A stretch of DNA of 64,000 bases from Desulfosarcina sp. BuS5 (GTDB lineage Bacteria > Desulfobacterota > Desulfobacteria > Desulfobacterales > BuS5), in NCBI RefSeq assembly GCF_028752835.1, contig NZ_CP087952.1, positions 3,842,501-3,906,500 of the forward strand. The letters run 5' to 3'. Under the pieces are notes generated by a model, which was not told where the DNA came from, made no database searches, and saw only the letters and a list, made by a program, of their open reading frames with translations. The position numbers were made by a program, and so were the translations under genes. Below, one piece after another: positions 1-10,088 of this stretch; position 1 is the stretch's first letter, and each line of letters begins with the position of its first letter.

Positions 1-1
1 C

Positions 2-277
2 GAGGTGCTCCGGGTTTTGAAACCAGAAGGAATGGTTATATTTGAAACACCAAATCCAGAAAATGTCTTAGTTGGTGCTTGTAATTTTTATACTGACCCT
101 ACTCATATTAACCCTATCCCTCCAAAAACTACAGAATTTTTGCTAAGTAAAATAGGTTTTAATAAAATTAAACTTGAACGAGTAAATAAACCTGAAGATA
201 CACATTATGAAGACCCTAATCTTAATCATTTGTTTGCTAGTTCAATGGATTATTCAGTAATCGGATATAAAATATGA
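2..277 (+). CDS. SAM-dependent methyltransferase, C-terminal part
   Basis: The window opens inside this reading frame, which continues left of base 1, so only the last ~91 residues are visible. The stretch LKPEGMVIFETPNPEN is the post-motif region typical of class I methyltransferases (Methyltransf_11/23), where the strand after the acidic loop is followed by a proline-rich segment. The stop codon overlaps the ATG of the next gene (ATGA), so the two are probably co-translated. In this context a role in sugar or lipid modification for a surface glycan is likely, but the substrate cannot be read from the sequence. Confidence 0.7.
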   Translation, partial: EVLRVLKPEGMVIFETPNPENVLVGACNFYTDPTHINPIPPKTTEFLLSKIGFNKIKLERVNKPEDTHYEDPNLNHLFASSMDYSVIGYKI

Positions 278-3200
278 AAATGGCATTAGTAATTCCCTGG
301 TTTGGGAAAGATTTAAAAGGTGGGGCAGAACAACAAGCTTGGCAAATAGCAAAAAGATTTACAGATAGAAAGATTGATATAGAGGTATTGACTACCTGCT
401 CTAAAGATTTTTTATCTGATTGGTCTGAAAATTTTTATGAGGCAAAAGAGTATGTCGAAGATGAAATAAAAATAAAAAGATTTAAAGTTAAACAACGAGA
501 CACATTAGCTTTTGATAGTATCAACCTAAAATTAATGCAAGTACCAAAAACATCTTTTATACCTGGATTATCACCACTTTCTAACGAAGAAGAACAAATT
601 TTTTTAAATGAAAATATATATTCTCCAGATTTACATAACTACATTGTTAAACAAAAAGGAAAATATGATATTTTTCTTTTTTTACCTTACCTTTTTCCAA
701 ATATTATAAAAGGAATAAATGCGGTCAAAGAAAAAGCTGTAATACAACCTTGTTTACATAATGAATCTTACGCTTATTTAGATTGTGTTCAAGAGAATTT
801 TTATAATGCTAAAAGTATTCTTTTCCTTTCATCTGGTGAGTATGAAGTAGCACAGAAAATTTTTGGTCCGTCTATTATTCACAAATCAAAAGTAGTGTAT
901 GGAGGTGTGGAAGTAGATCAACATTTTGACATTAAATATAGTCAATATCTACTTTATCTTGGCAGAAGAGATAAAGGTAAGAACACCCACCTTTTAATAG
1001 AAAGTTTTGATAAATTTGTAGAAGAGACAAATTCAGATTTGAAATTAATGATTGCCGGTGTGGGCGAATTACCTGTACAGCCTAAAAGTGAAAATATAGT
1101 AGATTTAGGCTTAGTCAGCGAAGAGCAGAAATCAAAATTACTTTCAGAGTGTCTATCACTTATAAATCCGAGTGAAAATGAAAGTTTTTCAAGAGTTATA
1201 TTTGAATCTTGGTATGCTAAAAAGCCTATTATAGTGAACAAAAAATGTTTAGCAACATACAATGCTCTAATTGATGCAGGTGAAGCGGGTTTCTCTGCTG
1301 ATACTCAAGATGGCTTTGTGGAAGTTCTCAAGAAAATTAATATTATGGATATAAAAGAGATAAAAAGCTTAGGAGAAAAAGGATTTATATATGCTAAAGA
1401 GATAGCAAACTGGGATAAAGTAATAGATAGATATATTGATGAGTTCAATATCATTGCGAATAAGATAAAATCAAATAAAAATAAAAGGATAATTCTAACA
1501 TATTTCAATATAGGCAAAAATGATGCTGTAGGATTTGATATATTATATGAATATGAGATTTTAAAATTAAATGGATATGATGATGTTGCTATCTACGCTG
1601 AAGAGTTCGATCCTGCATTGGATTTATCGCGGTACAACATTATAAATAAAAAAAATTTAAACAGCTATATTGCTGATTTAGATACGACCTTCATCTATCA
1701 TCATGCAAACTACTGGGAGAATGGTTATCAACTGTTATCAAAAGCTAAATGTAAAATCATTGTAAAATATCACAATATAACACCACCAGATTTTTTTAAA
1801 CCATATTTTGAAGACGCATATATAAACTGCAGAAATGGTATTGAACAAACAAAAAAGATCGTAATTCTAAAGAAAGATATAATATTTTTTGCAGATTCTC
1901 AATTCAATGCAGATGAATTGATAGAATATGGTGCCAAGCCTTTAAATGTTAGGATACATCCTCCATTTTATAAGTATAATGAGCTAAAAAAATATACTAT
2001 GATTGATTCAAAACTTTCTTCAGATTTACAAAACAGCAAAAGTATCAAACTCCTTTTTGTTGGCAGAGTCTCGCCAAATAAGGGACATAAACATCTCATA
2101 GAAGTTATGAAAGCATATAGAGATAACTATGGTACTAATATAGAGTTAAATATAGTTGGAGGTATTGATCCAAATCTAAATAGATATTTTGAAGAGCTTT
2201 TAACATTGATAGACAGATATCAATTAAACCCTCTAATCAAATTTCATAATATGGTCAGCATAGAATCGCTCAAAACATTTTATATCAATTCAGATATATT
2301 TTTGGTTATGTCAGAGCATGAGGGCTTTTGTGTTCCTGTCTTGGAAGCACAATACTATAGACTTCCTGTGATAGCACTCAATACTACTGCGGTCGGCTAT
2401 ACTATTGGCAAAGAACAGTTGATTTTTAATGATGCAGATTATATTACTTTTGCCGCAGCAATTCATATTGTATATAATAATAAGAGTGTAAAAGATTATT
2501 TGATTGAAAATGGAATATTAAATTATAAAAAATACTATCCTGGTATCTTGGCAGATAAATTTATAGATGATATGGAAAATTTACAGCATAACTCAATTAT
2601 AAACAATGGAGTTAAAGTTATTCACAGTAAAGTATTTGAAAGAAAAGGAAAAAAAATTTTAACTTTGAAGTTAGATCATAATGGTGACTTAATATTGGCT
2701 ATACCGGCTCTTAGTAAGCTTAGAAGCAGGTATAGAGATGCACAGATTGACATCATTGTGGGTAGTTGGAATGTTGAGATAGCAGAAAAATTAAATTTAT
2801 TTGATAATATTTATACCTTTGATTATTTTAAGATGCAATCAAGCAAATCTCCAAAGGTAATAGAGAAAGAGGTAGTATCTCTTTTGTCTAAGCTTGAAAA
2901 ATATGATATAGCTATAGATTTAAGAAGGCAAAGAGATACTAGGTTTTTACTTACTAGAGTAGTATCAGATTTGCATGTAGGATACCAAGTTTATGATGAA
3001 ATTATAGATAAAAAGTTAGAAATATGTTTAGATTCGCAAATAGATCAACCATACAAAATTATCTCTCACAACAAAGAGTCAATCTCTTTGCAGATGCTTA
3101 GACTAATAGACAGTCTTCCATCAGATATAAATGATTACATATTTTTTCCGTCACTTTCTTCCAAGAAAACAACTGGGACTCAGATAGCCATATTTCCAAA

Positions 3201-3702
3201 GGCAGGCAATAGTATAAAAGAGTGGCCTTTGGAAAATTTTGTTAAACTCTCAAAAGAATTGTCAAAAAATAGTTCTATAGATGCAATAAATGTATATTTG
3301 ACAAAAAATGATGCAAAATTGGCTGATTATTTTACCAAAATAGATAAATTAAGTATATTGTGTGGTTTGAATTACTCGCAACTATTTGATTCGCTTCAGG
3401 AAAATAGCATTGCGATTGTAAACAATTCTTTTGGTGCGCATATTTGTTCATATTTGAATTTAAACACGATTGCTATTTACGGTGGACAAGAAACTGTAGA
3501 AGAGTGGGAACCAGTATACGGTAAGAATACTATTATCTATTCCGATGTATCCTGCTCACCATGCCATTGCCCAAGCACAGAATGTTGTAAGTATGATTTG
3601 GTCTGTTTGAGACAGATCAATGTAGGTATTGTAAAAAAAGAGATATTAAATTTGATACAAGGAAAAATAAATGGCAATAAAGGGGATGCAATAAAGGGAT
3701 AA
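274..3702 (+). CDS. Three-domain glycosyltransferase (GT4-GT4-GT9 fusion)
   Basis: This 1142-residue protein holds three glycosyltransferase modules in series. Residues ~1-400 form a GT4 domain (N-terminal GGAEQQAW; LGRRDKGKNTHLL near 230; SENESFSRVIFESW near 305). Residues ~405-790 form a second GT4 domain (FVGRVSPNKGHKHLI near 595; SEHEGFCVPVLEA near 680). Residues ~795-1135 form a GT9/heptosyltransferase-like domain (KLDHNGDLILAIPAL; FPKAGNSIKEWP) with a Cys-rich end (SCSPCHCPSTECC), as seen in many GT9 proteins. No membrane segment is obvious, so it probably acts at the cytoplasmic face on a lipid-linked glycan. Base composition is more AT-rich than the housekeeping end of the window, which hints at transfer. 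Confidence 0.85.
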   Translation: MKMALVIPWFGKDLKGGAEQQAWQIAKRFTDRKIDIEVLTTCSKDFLSDWSENFYEAKEYVEDEIKIKRFKVKQRDTLAFDSINLKLMQVPKTSFIPGLSPLSNEEEQIFLNENIYSPDLHNYIVKQKGKYDIFLFLPYLFPNIIKGINAVKEKAVIQPCLHNESYAYLDCVQENFYNAKSILFLSSGEYEVAQKIFGPSIIHKSKVVYGGVEVDQHFDIKYSQYLLYLGRRDKGKNTHLLIESFDKFVEETNSDLKLMIAGVGELPVQPKSENIVDLGLVSEEQKSKLLSECLSLINPSENESFSRVIFESWYAKKPIIVNKKCLATYNALIDAGEAGFSADTQDGFVEVLKKINIMDIKEIKSLGEKGFIYAKEIANWDKVIDRYIDEFNIIANKIKSNKNKRIILTYFNIGKNDAVGFDILYEYEILKLNGYDDVAIYAEEFDPALDLSRYNIINKKNLNSYIADLDTTFIYHHANYWENGYQLLSKAKCKIIVKYHNITPPDFFKPYFEDAYINCRNGIEQTKKIVILKKDIIFFADSQFNADELIEYGAKPLNVRIHPPFYKYNELKKYTMIDSKLSSDLQNSKSIKLLFVGRVSPNKGHKHLIEVMKAYRDNYGTNIELNIVGGIDPNLNRYFEELLTLIDRYQLNPLIKFHNMVSIESLKTFYINSDIFLVMSEHEGFCVPVLEAQYYRLPVIALNTTAVGYTIGKEQLIFNDADYITFAAAIHIVYNNKSVKDYLIENGILNYKKYYPGILADKFIDDMENLQHNSIINNGVKVIHSKVFERKGKKILTLKLDHNGDLILAIPALSKLRSRYRDAQIDIIVGSWNVEIAEKLNLFDNIYTFDYFKMQSSKSPKVIEKEVVSLLSKLEKYDIAIDLRRQRDTRFLLTRVVSDLHVGYQVYDEIIDKKLEICLDSQIDQPYKIISHNKESISLQMLRLIDSLPSDINDYIFFPSLSSKKTTGTQIAIFPKAGNSIKEWPLENFVKLSKELSKNSSIDAINVYLTKNDAKLADYFTKIDKLSILCGLNYSQLFDSLQENSIAIVNNSFGAHICSYLNLNTIAIYGGQETVEEWEPVYGKNTIIYSDVSCSPCHCPSTECCKYDLVCLRQINVGIVKKEILNLIQGKINGNKGDAIKG

Positions 3703-3723
3703 AGGGATAAAGGGATAAAGGGG
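3691..3723 (+). repeat. Octamer tandem repeat (AAAGGGAT)n at a gene end
   Basis: About four direct units of the octamer AAAGGGAT run through the stop codon of the glycosyltransferase and end in GGGGACC. The last residues of that protein (DAIKG) are encoded by the repeat. The motif AAGGGGAC recurs at other intergenic sites in this window. Confidence 0.8.
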
Positions 3724-3879
3724 ACCACGGTAAATTTATTTTAATTCAGAAATGAGGGTGTTTAATACTACCGTCAAAAATGGTGAAATCGGACACACTG
3801 TAAAAATTTTTGCAGATAAACTGGTTAGCTTGCTGTGCGATACAGTGTAATCGTAAATTGAAAACTGAGGTAAAATAAG

Positions 3880-5066
3880 ATGGAAAATAAGATGGAAAAT
3901 AAGAATATTAAAATCGATAACAAGAACTATCAGGTTTCGTCAGATGATCAATACCTTACCGCGATGGGCAACAATTTTGAGCCACATATGGTGCAATTGT
4001 TTCGGGCACTTTTAGGACCAGAAGATGTGGTCGCTGACATCGGTGCTAATATCGGATTGACTTCACTTTTGTTTTCAAATCTGGTCAAATACGTTTACTC
4101 ATTCGAACCCAGTCCAAGCACTTTCAAAATATTGCAAAGCAATTTGCGTTCAAACAGCACATCTAATGTTGAGGCGGTTAACATAGGCTTAGGTCATAAA
4201 AATGAAAAGTTATCGATAACATTTGCAAAAAATAATCGCTCCGGCGGCTTTGTAAGCGAGAAGATCCGCCCAGTAGAAGGACATATGACAGAAAATATCC
4301 GTATTGACACCCTTGATAATTTTTTTGCAGATAAGAAACCAACACCGAGTTTCCTCAAAATCGATGTTGAAGGGTTTGAGCAAAACGTAATTCAAGGGGG
4401 GGGGGATTCCTCTCAAATCATCAACCTACGGTGGTCATGGAGATGAACCATTTTTGTCTTGATGTGCTTCAGCGCATCACAATTCCAGATTTTTTGGATT
4501 TTATGCGTTCCGTATTTCCTGTCTTGTATGCAATCGATGCGGACAATAAATCTATTGTCAACCTGCATGTGCCGGATAAAGCCTATTTTGTGATGTATGA
4601 GCATGTTATCCAACACCGATTCCCGAATTTGGTGGGTGGTTTTTCGCGGGAAATAAAGTTAAAACTTGACTCACTGAATTTACCTGTGCCAGATATCTTA
4701 AATACTTCTGGCGAGATAAAAGCCAAATCGGTGCCTGAAACCGTGTCGCAGCGAGAACGGTTTGAGGGGGTGGTTACCTTGACCAACAAAAGTGGAGAGC
4801 CATGGCACTGCAATGGAATACATCCCGTATTGCTTTCGTATCACTGGTTAAATGCAGGCGGAAGCACCTATCAATATGATGGGATAAGAACGACATTGAC
4901 TTGCGAAACAATACTCCCGGACAAGCAATTTGAGGAAACTGTTTATATCATTGCACCGGAAAAAAAGGGGCATTTTCAGCTTGTTTTAACGCTGGTTCAG
5001 GAAGGTATTTGCTGGTTTGAAGATAAAGATTTCCGTTGTGCTACTGTGTCTGTGATTGTCGGATAA
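3880..5066 (+). CDS. FkbM-family methyltransferase, frameshifted at a poly-G tract
   Basis: Two overlapping frames (3880-4446 and the continuation through 5066) make one ~395-residue protein once the ten-G run at 4396-4405 is shortened to 8 or lengthened to 11. The first part carries the SAM-binding motif VVADIGANIGLTSLLFS and the FkbM motif FLKIDVEGFEQNVI. The second frame continues GFLSNHQPTVVMEMN, exactly as expected for the family. The last ~115 residues (SYHWLNAGG, DGIRTTL, LVQEGICWFED) are an added module also present in other proteins of the window. FkbM enzymes O-methylate sugars. The start at 3880 follows a GAGG; ATG 3892 is an alternative. It is a broken gene, a phase-variable gene or a sequencing error. 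Confidence 0.8.
4396..4405 (+). repeat. Homopolymeric G10 tract inside fkbM-like gene
   Basis: Ten consecutive G residues lie in the coding sequence exactly where the frame changes. Tracts of this kind slip during replication and drive phase variation in many surface-glycan genes. Confidence 0.8.
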
Positions 5067-5226
5067 AATGCTGTATTATAGTTAGCACCCAAATAAAACA
5101 TAAGGACATAATAATGAGTTCTGAAATAGAAACAAAAAATTCTCTTGAAGAAGAAATAGAAAAAACAAGAAATAGTCTTTCAACTGACCGCTTAGACATG
5201 TCTTTCGGTGAAATAATAAGTATGTA

Positions 5227-6871
5227 GTATCCGCTGAATTTCGATAATAACATAGTATATCAGCATTGTTCATATATTAATCATAGAGAATTTTAATCTA
5301 AAATTTTAAGCTCATTTGTGGTATTTTAATTGAATTTTGGTAAAAAACGGCAAATTGTTAACACCTATAGACGCACCTCTCCTATCCGCATATTTTTTAA
5401 AATCAACTATTTTTGATAAAATCCTTGTTCGGCTTATGCCAGCCCGAGTTTCATCAGTTTTTTTTCTTCAATCTTTTCTCCCATTAGAAGCTGAATAAAC
5501 TTTTTAAGATTATAAGCGGTTTGACAAAGCAATGACCATATACGGTCTCCTTCAAATCCTCTATAAAGACTGCATCCAAAACCTCTAATATTTTTTGCAA
5601 TAGCTATGAAACCTTCTGTTGCTGAACGGGCTTTACAGCAAAAACTCTGTTTTTCTTCGGATACATCTTTTTTACGCCCCAAAAAAACGTTACTGATATT
5701 GTCTGCAATTTTAAAATTACCATTGCTTCTGTAACCAAGGTCGGTAATAATATTTTCCGGTTCGCCTTTCATCCGTTTTTTGAACTGTTCGAGTGTTCCA
5801 GCAAAAAGCGTTTTATCATTTGGATTACCGATAAAATTTTCAATGGTAATCATGAATCCTTCCCTATTGAAAGTCATTTCCATTGTTGTGCCGAATTCAC
5901 ACTTCGGATGCTCTTTTCCTTTTACAATCGGGCGGGCATCCGGTTCATCAATGGATACAATCCGGTTTTTTATCTGTTTTTTACCTTCGAGTTTTTCTAA
6001 GGTTTGTGCTTCAAGAATAGTAAGAATAGCAAACATATTGTCAGCTTTTATTTGTTTTTTCTTTGTGGTCTTTAATGATTCAACTTTTTTATCAAATATT
6101 TTTAGAGCAGGAATAAATAATATATTAAATTTGAGTAACCATTCCAAACGGTTTTGTTTTTTGTTCAAAAAAAATTCTCGCCATAATTTTTTTACTTCAT
6201 TATTGTCCCACCACAAGGAGATTTGATGCAAAACGGCAAATTGTTTCATTTTGTCAAAAGCTTTAAAAATTAAATGTACATCATTTGGATAGATAACGTT
6301 ATTTTTCAATACGCTTGAATCTATCATAGCATTATCACCCTGTATTATCCCAGCTTTGCGTAGAACCTCAAAAACTTCTTTTTCTATAATTTCAACACCT
6401 TCTTCACCTATACGTTTTCGAAATACACATATAGAACTCGGATCCAGGCATGTTTGCAATTCCTCATTTGTGATGTTACAAAAATATTGAATATAGTGGT
6501 TTTCTTTTATATGCTTAACCATTTGCCTATCACTTAATTGATAGTATTTTATACAAATCAAAATCGCTGTCATCATCCTGAGAGATTTTCCAAAAGCACC
6601 CTGACTGGTGTTATAAAATTTACACAACTTTGTAATCATTTTTTGCCATGGAATTATCCCACGGATAATAACCAATTCCTGAACTGGATTGGTTATATTT
6701 GCTTTCACCCATTCATCAGAAAGAACTTCTTCAAAAGTATTTTTTATCATCAGAATACCTCCTATCCTTTTTAGAGTGCTTAAAATACCATTTAGCTGCA
6801 ATTTAAAAAATGGCATATACTGCTATGGATAGCAAAGCATTTCTTTCATAAAAAAGAAATTCAGCAGATAC
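5227..6871 (-). mobile_element. IS5/IS1182-like insertion sequence, 1645 bp, complete
   Basis: Ends are inverted repeats: left GTATCCGCTGAATTTC, right the complement of GTATCTGCTGAATTTC (one mismatch). A 6-bp direct repeat TATGTA flanks it (5221-5226 and 6872-6877). The element holds a single transposase gene on the minus strand. Removing it restores the DUF262 frame, so the borders are firm. Confidence 0.88.
5434..6750 (-). CDS. DDE transposase, IS5/IS1182-like (DUF772 type)
   Basis: The 438-residue transposase cuts and joins the ends of the surrounding IS. The N-terminal part (FGKSLRMMTAILICIKYYQLSDRQMV, ~60-90) resembles the DUF772 domain of IS5/IS1182 transposases. AMIDSSVL supplies a likely first catalytic Asp, IITDLGYRSNGN the second, and the C-terminal RSATEGFIAIAKNIRGFG region the Glu. 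The start at 6750 is preferred because GGAGG lies 8 nt upstream; the upstream in-frame extension is probably not translated. The gene appears intact. Confidence 0.82.
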   Translation of the reverse strand: MIKNTFEEVLSDEWVKANITNPVQELVIIRGIIPWQKMITKLCKFYNTSQGAFGKSLRMMTAILICIKYYQLSDRQMVKHIKENHYIQYFCNITNEELQTCLDPSSICVFRKRIGEEGVEIIEKEVFEVLRKAGIIQGDNAMIDSSVLKNNVIYPNDVHLIFKAFDKMKQFAVLHQISLWWDNNEVKKLWREFFLNKKQNRLEWLLKFNILFIPALKIFDKKVESLKTTKKKQIKADNMFAILTILEAQTLEKLEGKKQIKNRIVSIDEPDARPIVKGKEHPKCEFGTTMEMTFNREGFMITIENFIGNPNDKTLFAGTLEQFKKRMKGEPENIITDLGYRSNGNFKIADNISNVFLGRKKDVSEEKQSFCCKARSATEGFIAIAKNIRGFGCSLYRGFEGDRIWSLLCQTAYNLKKFIQLLMGEKIEEKKLMKLGLA

Positions 6872-6925
6872 TATGTATGAAAAAGAAGAAATTATTATTA
6901 ATCCTGATTTTCAGAGATTATTCAG

Positions 6926-8031
6926 GAGGGAGTATAGGGACGTCTATGATATTATGCTTTACTTAGAAATAATTATATGATACATCTTAAACATGGCACG
7001 AAAAGCGAGAATAGATGCACCTGGAGCACTGCATCATATAATTGTCAGGGGGATAGAACGCAAGAAAATTTTCAGATCAGATTATGATCGGAAAAACTTT
7101 TTAAATCGGCTCAATAATTTGATTCCTGAAACACAAACCGAGTGCTTTGCATGGGTCTTAATTCCAAACCACGTCCACTTATTATTAAAAACCGGATTGA
7201 TCCCGGTTTCTGTGTTAATGAGTCGTTTGCTCACCGGATACGCGGTATGGTTCAATAAGAAATACCGTCGCCACGGTCAACTTTTTCAAAACAGGTACAA
7301 GTCAATTTTATGCCAGGAAGATATATATCTAAAGGAATTGGTGCGTTATATCCACTTAAACCCGTTGAGGGCGAGTCTTGTGGAAGATATGAAAAGCCTG
7401 GATAAATATAAGTGGTGCGGTCACAGTGTTCTGATGAATAAAGCCAGTGAGGAATGGCAGAATATCGATTATGTTTATAAACTGTTTTCCGGCAAAAAAA
7501 GATTGGCAATAAAAGGGTATCGAGCGTTTGTGGAAAAAGGTATAAGCGCAGGTAAACGGCAGGATCTTACCGGTGGTGGATTATTAAGGAGTATAGGCGG
7601 CTGGTCGGTTCTCAAAGATTTTCGCAAAGCAGGCATACGTGTTAAGGGAGATGAACGCATTTTAGGTGACAGTGATTTTGTTGAAAATGTTTTAAAGGCC
7701 GCCGAAGAAGAATTTGAGCAGAAATATGAATTAAGAGCCAAAGGTTATGATTTCAATCGGGTAATACAGCGGGTTGCCGAAGTGATGGGCATGGAGATTG
7801 AGCAGGTAACGGCTTTCGGGAAATCACCGCCAACAGTTAAAGCGCGAAGTCTTTTATGTTTTTGGGCTCATCGAAAGCTCGGCATGACAACCATTGAAAT
7901 TGGAAAAAAGCTGAATATATGCCAATCAGCGGTAAGTCGTTCATCCATAAGAGGTGAAAAAATTGAAAGAGAAAACAGATTTGAGTTGATAGGGTAAAAA
8001 CGCATAATATCATAACGTCCCTACCTGCCCC
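6926..8031 (+). mobile_element. RAYT-like element copy 1 (Y1-DnaA_C family)
   Basis: Reference description of the family. A ~1.1 kb unit starts with G-rich GGGGGGAGTATAGGGACG and ends with CGTCCCCATACCTGCCCC. The 33-bp ends are imperfect inverted repeats (4 mismatches), with a perfect inner part GACGTCTATGATATTATGC in both. A single gene starts ~65 bp from the left end and stops ~35 bp from the right end. No target duplication is seen. This copy has slightly degenerate ends (GGAGGGAGTATAGGG; right end lacks a few bases before CTACCTGCCCC). Its left flank is the DUF262 gene, and its right flank is unrelated. Confidence 0.85.
6993..7997 (+). CDS. RAYT/IS200-like Y1 transposase with DnaA-like C-terminus (copy 1)
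   Basis: The protein has 334 residues. Residues 1-~145 are a Y1_Tnp (HUH single-strand nuclease) domain: HHIIVRGIERKKIF at 14-27, the HUH motif in IPNHVHLLL (His60, His62), and the RAYT signature RYIHLNPLRA, in which Tyr119 is a candidate nucleophile. Residues ~240-334 (ARSLLCFWAHRKL.. TTIEIGKKLN ..AVSRSS) resemble the helix-turn-helix of DnaA domain IV. Known Y1 enzymes nick and rejoin single-stranded DNA at hairpin ends; the C-terminus probably adds DNA binding. ATG 6993 lies within conserved element sequence. This is one of six intact copies; its distinguishing residue is RAS in place of RAG after the NPL motif. Confidence 0.88.
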   Translation: MARKARIDAPGALHHIIVRGIERKKIFRSDYDRKNFLNRLNNLIPETQTECFAWVLIPNHVHLLLKTGLIPVSVLMSRLLTGYAVWFNKKYRRHGQLFQNRYKSILCQEDIYLKELVRYIHLNPLRASLVEDMKSLDKYKWCGHSVLMNKASEEWQNIDYVYKLFSGKKRLAIKGYRAFVEKGISAGKRQDLTGGGLLRSIGGWSVLKDFRKAGIRVKGDERILGDSDFVENVLKAAEEEFEQKYELRAKGYDFNRVIQRVAEVMGMEIEQVTAFGKSPPTVKARSLLCFWAHRKLGMTTIEIGKKLNICQSAVSRSSIRGEKIERENRFELIG

Positions 8032-8172
8032 ATTTTTAAAACGGCGCTTTGGGTACATTTTTACACCGCCGCTAACAGTCCGACCCGGGAATAACGGGAA
8101 TACAACATGAAAAAGATAACCAATTAATTTATTCAATAATTTAACGTGACACTAGTGACATAAGGAGATTAT

Positions 8173-9126
8173 ATGAGTTTTACAGACAGGAAGAGGGTGC
8201 TGGTAACTGGTGGTGCAGGCTTTTTAGGGTCTCATTTGTGTGAGAGATTACTTGCGGATGGTTGTGAAGTTATTTGTATGGATAACTTTTATAGTGGCAG
8301 TAAAGATAATGTGTCACATTTGATAGGGAACTCTAATTTTGAATTGATGCGTCACGATGTAACATTTCCACTGTATGTTGAAGTTGATGAAATATACAAT
8401 TTGGCATGCCCCGCTTCACCAGTTTACTATCAATGGGATCCAGTGCAAACAACTAAAACCAGTGTGCATGGTGCCATTAATATGCTTGGACTGGCTAAAC
8501 GCACGAAAGCTAAAATTTTACAGGCATCAACCAGTGAAGTGTATGGTGATCCTGAAGTCCATCCACAGCAAGAGACTTACTGGGGGCATGTGAACCCGAT
8601 AGGGCTTCGGTCATGCTACGACGAAGGTAAACGGTGTGCTGAAACGTTATTTTTTGATTATCGACGTCAGCATGATCTTGATATCAAAGTTGTACGAATA
8701 TTTAACACTTATGGGCCGCATATGCACCCCAATGACGGGCGTGTTGTAAGTAACTTTATTGTGCAAGCATTACAGGGGGTGGATCTTACTATTTACGGTG
8801 ACGGGTTACAAACACGTAGCTTTTGTTATGTTGACGATTTGATTGAAGGGTTTATTCGCATGATGGCGACCCCTCATGAAATAACAGGGCCATTCAATAT
8901 GGGTAATCCTGTGGAGTTTACTATTAAAGAACTTGCTGAATCTGTTTTAAGAATGGTTGGTGGTTCTTCTAAATTAGTATTTGAGCCACTTCCACAAGAT
9001 GACCCGAGACAGCGAAAACCTGATATTAGCTTAATACGCAAGAACCTTGGTTGGGAACCAAAGGTTGATCTTGAGCAGGGTTTGGAGAAAACGATTAGTT
9101 ACTTTAGGGAGCGTTTAAAACTATGA
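8173..9126 (+). CDS. UDP-glucuronate decarboxylase (UDP-xylose synthase)
   Basis: This 317-residue short-chain dehydrogenase has an N-terminal NAD-binding GGAGFLGSH motif, a Ser/Thr-rich STSEVYGDP segment, the catalytic YDEGKR (YxxxK) and the family-typical [16 protein letters not shown] and RSFCYVDDL blocks. The enzyme decarboxylates UDP-glucuronate to UDP-xylose in the cytoplasm, supplying pentose for surface glycans. AAGGAG precedes ATG 8173. The stop overlaps the start of the next gene (ATGA), so it heads an operon with the GtrB/GtrA-like genes. Confidence 0.92.
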   Translation: MSFTDRKRVLVTGGAGFLGSHLCERLLADGCEVICMDNFYSGSKDNVSHLIGNSNFELMRHDVTFPLYVEVDEIYNLACPASPVYYQWDPVQTTKTSVHGAINMLGLAKRTKAKILQASTSEVYGDPEVHPQQETYWGHVNPIGLRSCYDEGKRCAETLFFDYRRQHDLDIKVVRIFNTYGPHMHPNDGRVVSNFIVQALQGVDLTIYGDGLQTRSFCYVDDLIEGFIRMMATPHEITGPFNMGNPVEFTIKELAESVLRMVGGSSKLVFEPLPQDDPRQRKPDISLIRKNLGWEPKVDLEQGLEKTISYFRERLKL

Positions 9127-10088
9127 GTTTTACTGCGTATGAATTGATTGTTGTTACTCCAGTTTATGAAGATGTTGATGCTAGTAACCGTTTGTTTCAA
9201 GAGTTGGCTCTACAGTTTAAACAGAAAATATTTGTGGTAGCTGTTGATGATGGCTCAGTTAAGCAACCGTTGGGTGTTTCTGGTTTGGAAAATGCTGGAC
9301 TTGATGGCGTGGTCTTGAAACTTTGTCGTAATGTTGGTCATCAACGTGCCATTGCAATTGGTTTGAAGTATGTGTCAGAAACCCTTCAATCTGGTCAGCA
9401 AGTTGTCGTAATGGACTCAGATGGTGAAGATGTTCCATCGACCATACCTGATTTGCTCAATGGTCTTAATTCTGACCAAGTAGATATCGTGGTGGCTCAA
9501 CGTAAAAGCAGAGTTGAAACATTTAAATTCAAAGCATTTTACGCTGGGTATAAACTGTTTTTCAAATTGATGACTGGGCGAGCCATAAGCTTTGGCAATT
9601 TTATGGCACTAAAGCCTGCGGCAGTAAAGCGGTTGGTAGTGATGCAGGAACTATCTACACACGTAGCCGGAGCAGTTATTGCCTCGAAGTTACGCACAGT
9701 AGTTTGCTCACTTGATCGTGGGCCACGCTATGCGGGGCAGTCTAAAATGAATTTTGTTGGTTTAGTTCTGCATGGATTTAAGGGCTTAATGGTATTTGCC
9801 GAAGATGTTTTAGTTAGGGTGGGTATTGCTTGTGCATTGATTGCAGGTCTTTCAGTGGCTGGTGCGGGGTTAGCTGTTGTACTTAAAATTTTAGGATTTT
9901 CAACGCCGGGCTGGTTTTCGATCGCATTAGGCATACTGGTATTGATGTTCATACAAACTGGTACGTTAACCCTTATGACTTTGATGTTGACTGGCGTTAT
10001 TCGAGCTGGATCGGTAACAACAGCCGGTACGTATCATGATTTTATTGATCATGTAATTAAAACTAAAAGTTCTTCTGGTGCGGTATGA
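9123..10088 (+). CDS. GtrB/DPM1-like polyprenyl-phosphate glycosyltransferase (GT2)
   Basis: The protein has 321 residues. The N-terminal GT-A domain shows [16 protein letters not shown] and [11 protein letters not shown] (DxD-type metal site). Two hydrophobic hairpins follow at ~235-260 and ~268-300, as in GtrB and DPM1-type enzymes that load a sugar onto a polyprenyl phosphate at the inner membrane. It overlaps its neighbours by 4 nt on both sides. Together with the GtrA-like protein it probably builds and flips a lipid-linked sugar used by the downstream GT-C enzymes. Confidence 0.88.
   Translation: MSFTAYELIVVTPVYEDVDASNRLFQELALQFKQKIFVVAVDDGSVKQPLGVSGLENAGLDGVVLKLCRNVGHQRAIAIGLKYVSETLQSGQQVVVMDSDGEDVPSTIPDLLNGLNSDQVDIVVAQRKSRVETFKFKAFYAGYKLFFKLMTGRAISFGNFMALKPAAVKRLVVMQELSTHVAGAVIASKLRTVVCSLDRGPRYAGQSKMNFVGLVLHGFKGLMVFAEDVLVRVGIACALIAGLSVAGAGLAVVLKILGFSTPGWFSIALGILVLMFIQTGTLTLMTLMLTGVIRAGSVTTAGTYHDFIDHVIKTKSSSGAV

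Larger units (their letters stand above)
5114..6925 (+). pseudogene. DUF262-type gene, N-terminal fragment broken by IS and RAYT insertions
   Basis: Coding pieces are 5114-5226 and 6878-6925. Joining them across the IS element and removing one copy of the TATGTA duplication gives a continuous frame: DRLDMSFGEIISMY joined to EKEEIIINPDFQRLF. This is the N-terminal signature of DUF262/GmrSD-N proteins (usually ...GElii.PeFQRlf.W), ParB-fold enzymes seen in type IV restriction and other defence genes. RBS AAGGA precedes ATG 5114. The frame is cut again after residue ~53 by RAYT copy 1, and nothing of the gene is seen to the right of that element. Confidence 0.75.

Noticed and set aside
7252..7741. 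Recurrent minus-strand frames (85 and 88 residues) inside every RAYT copy
   Set aside because: They recur only because the underlying gene is repeated; no RBS or domain, and they overlap the conserved HUH and DnaA-like coding regions.
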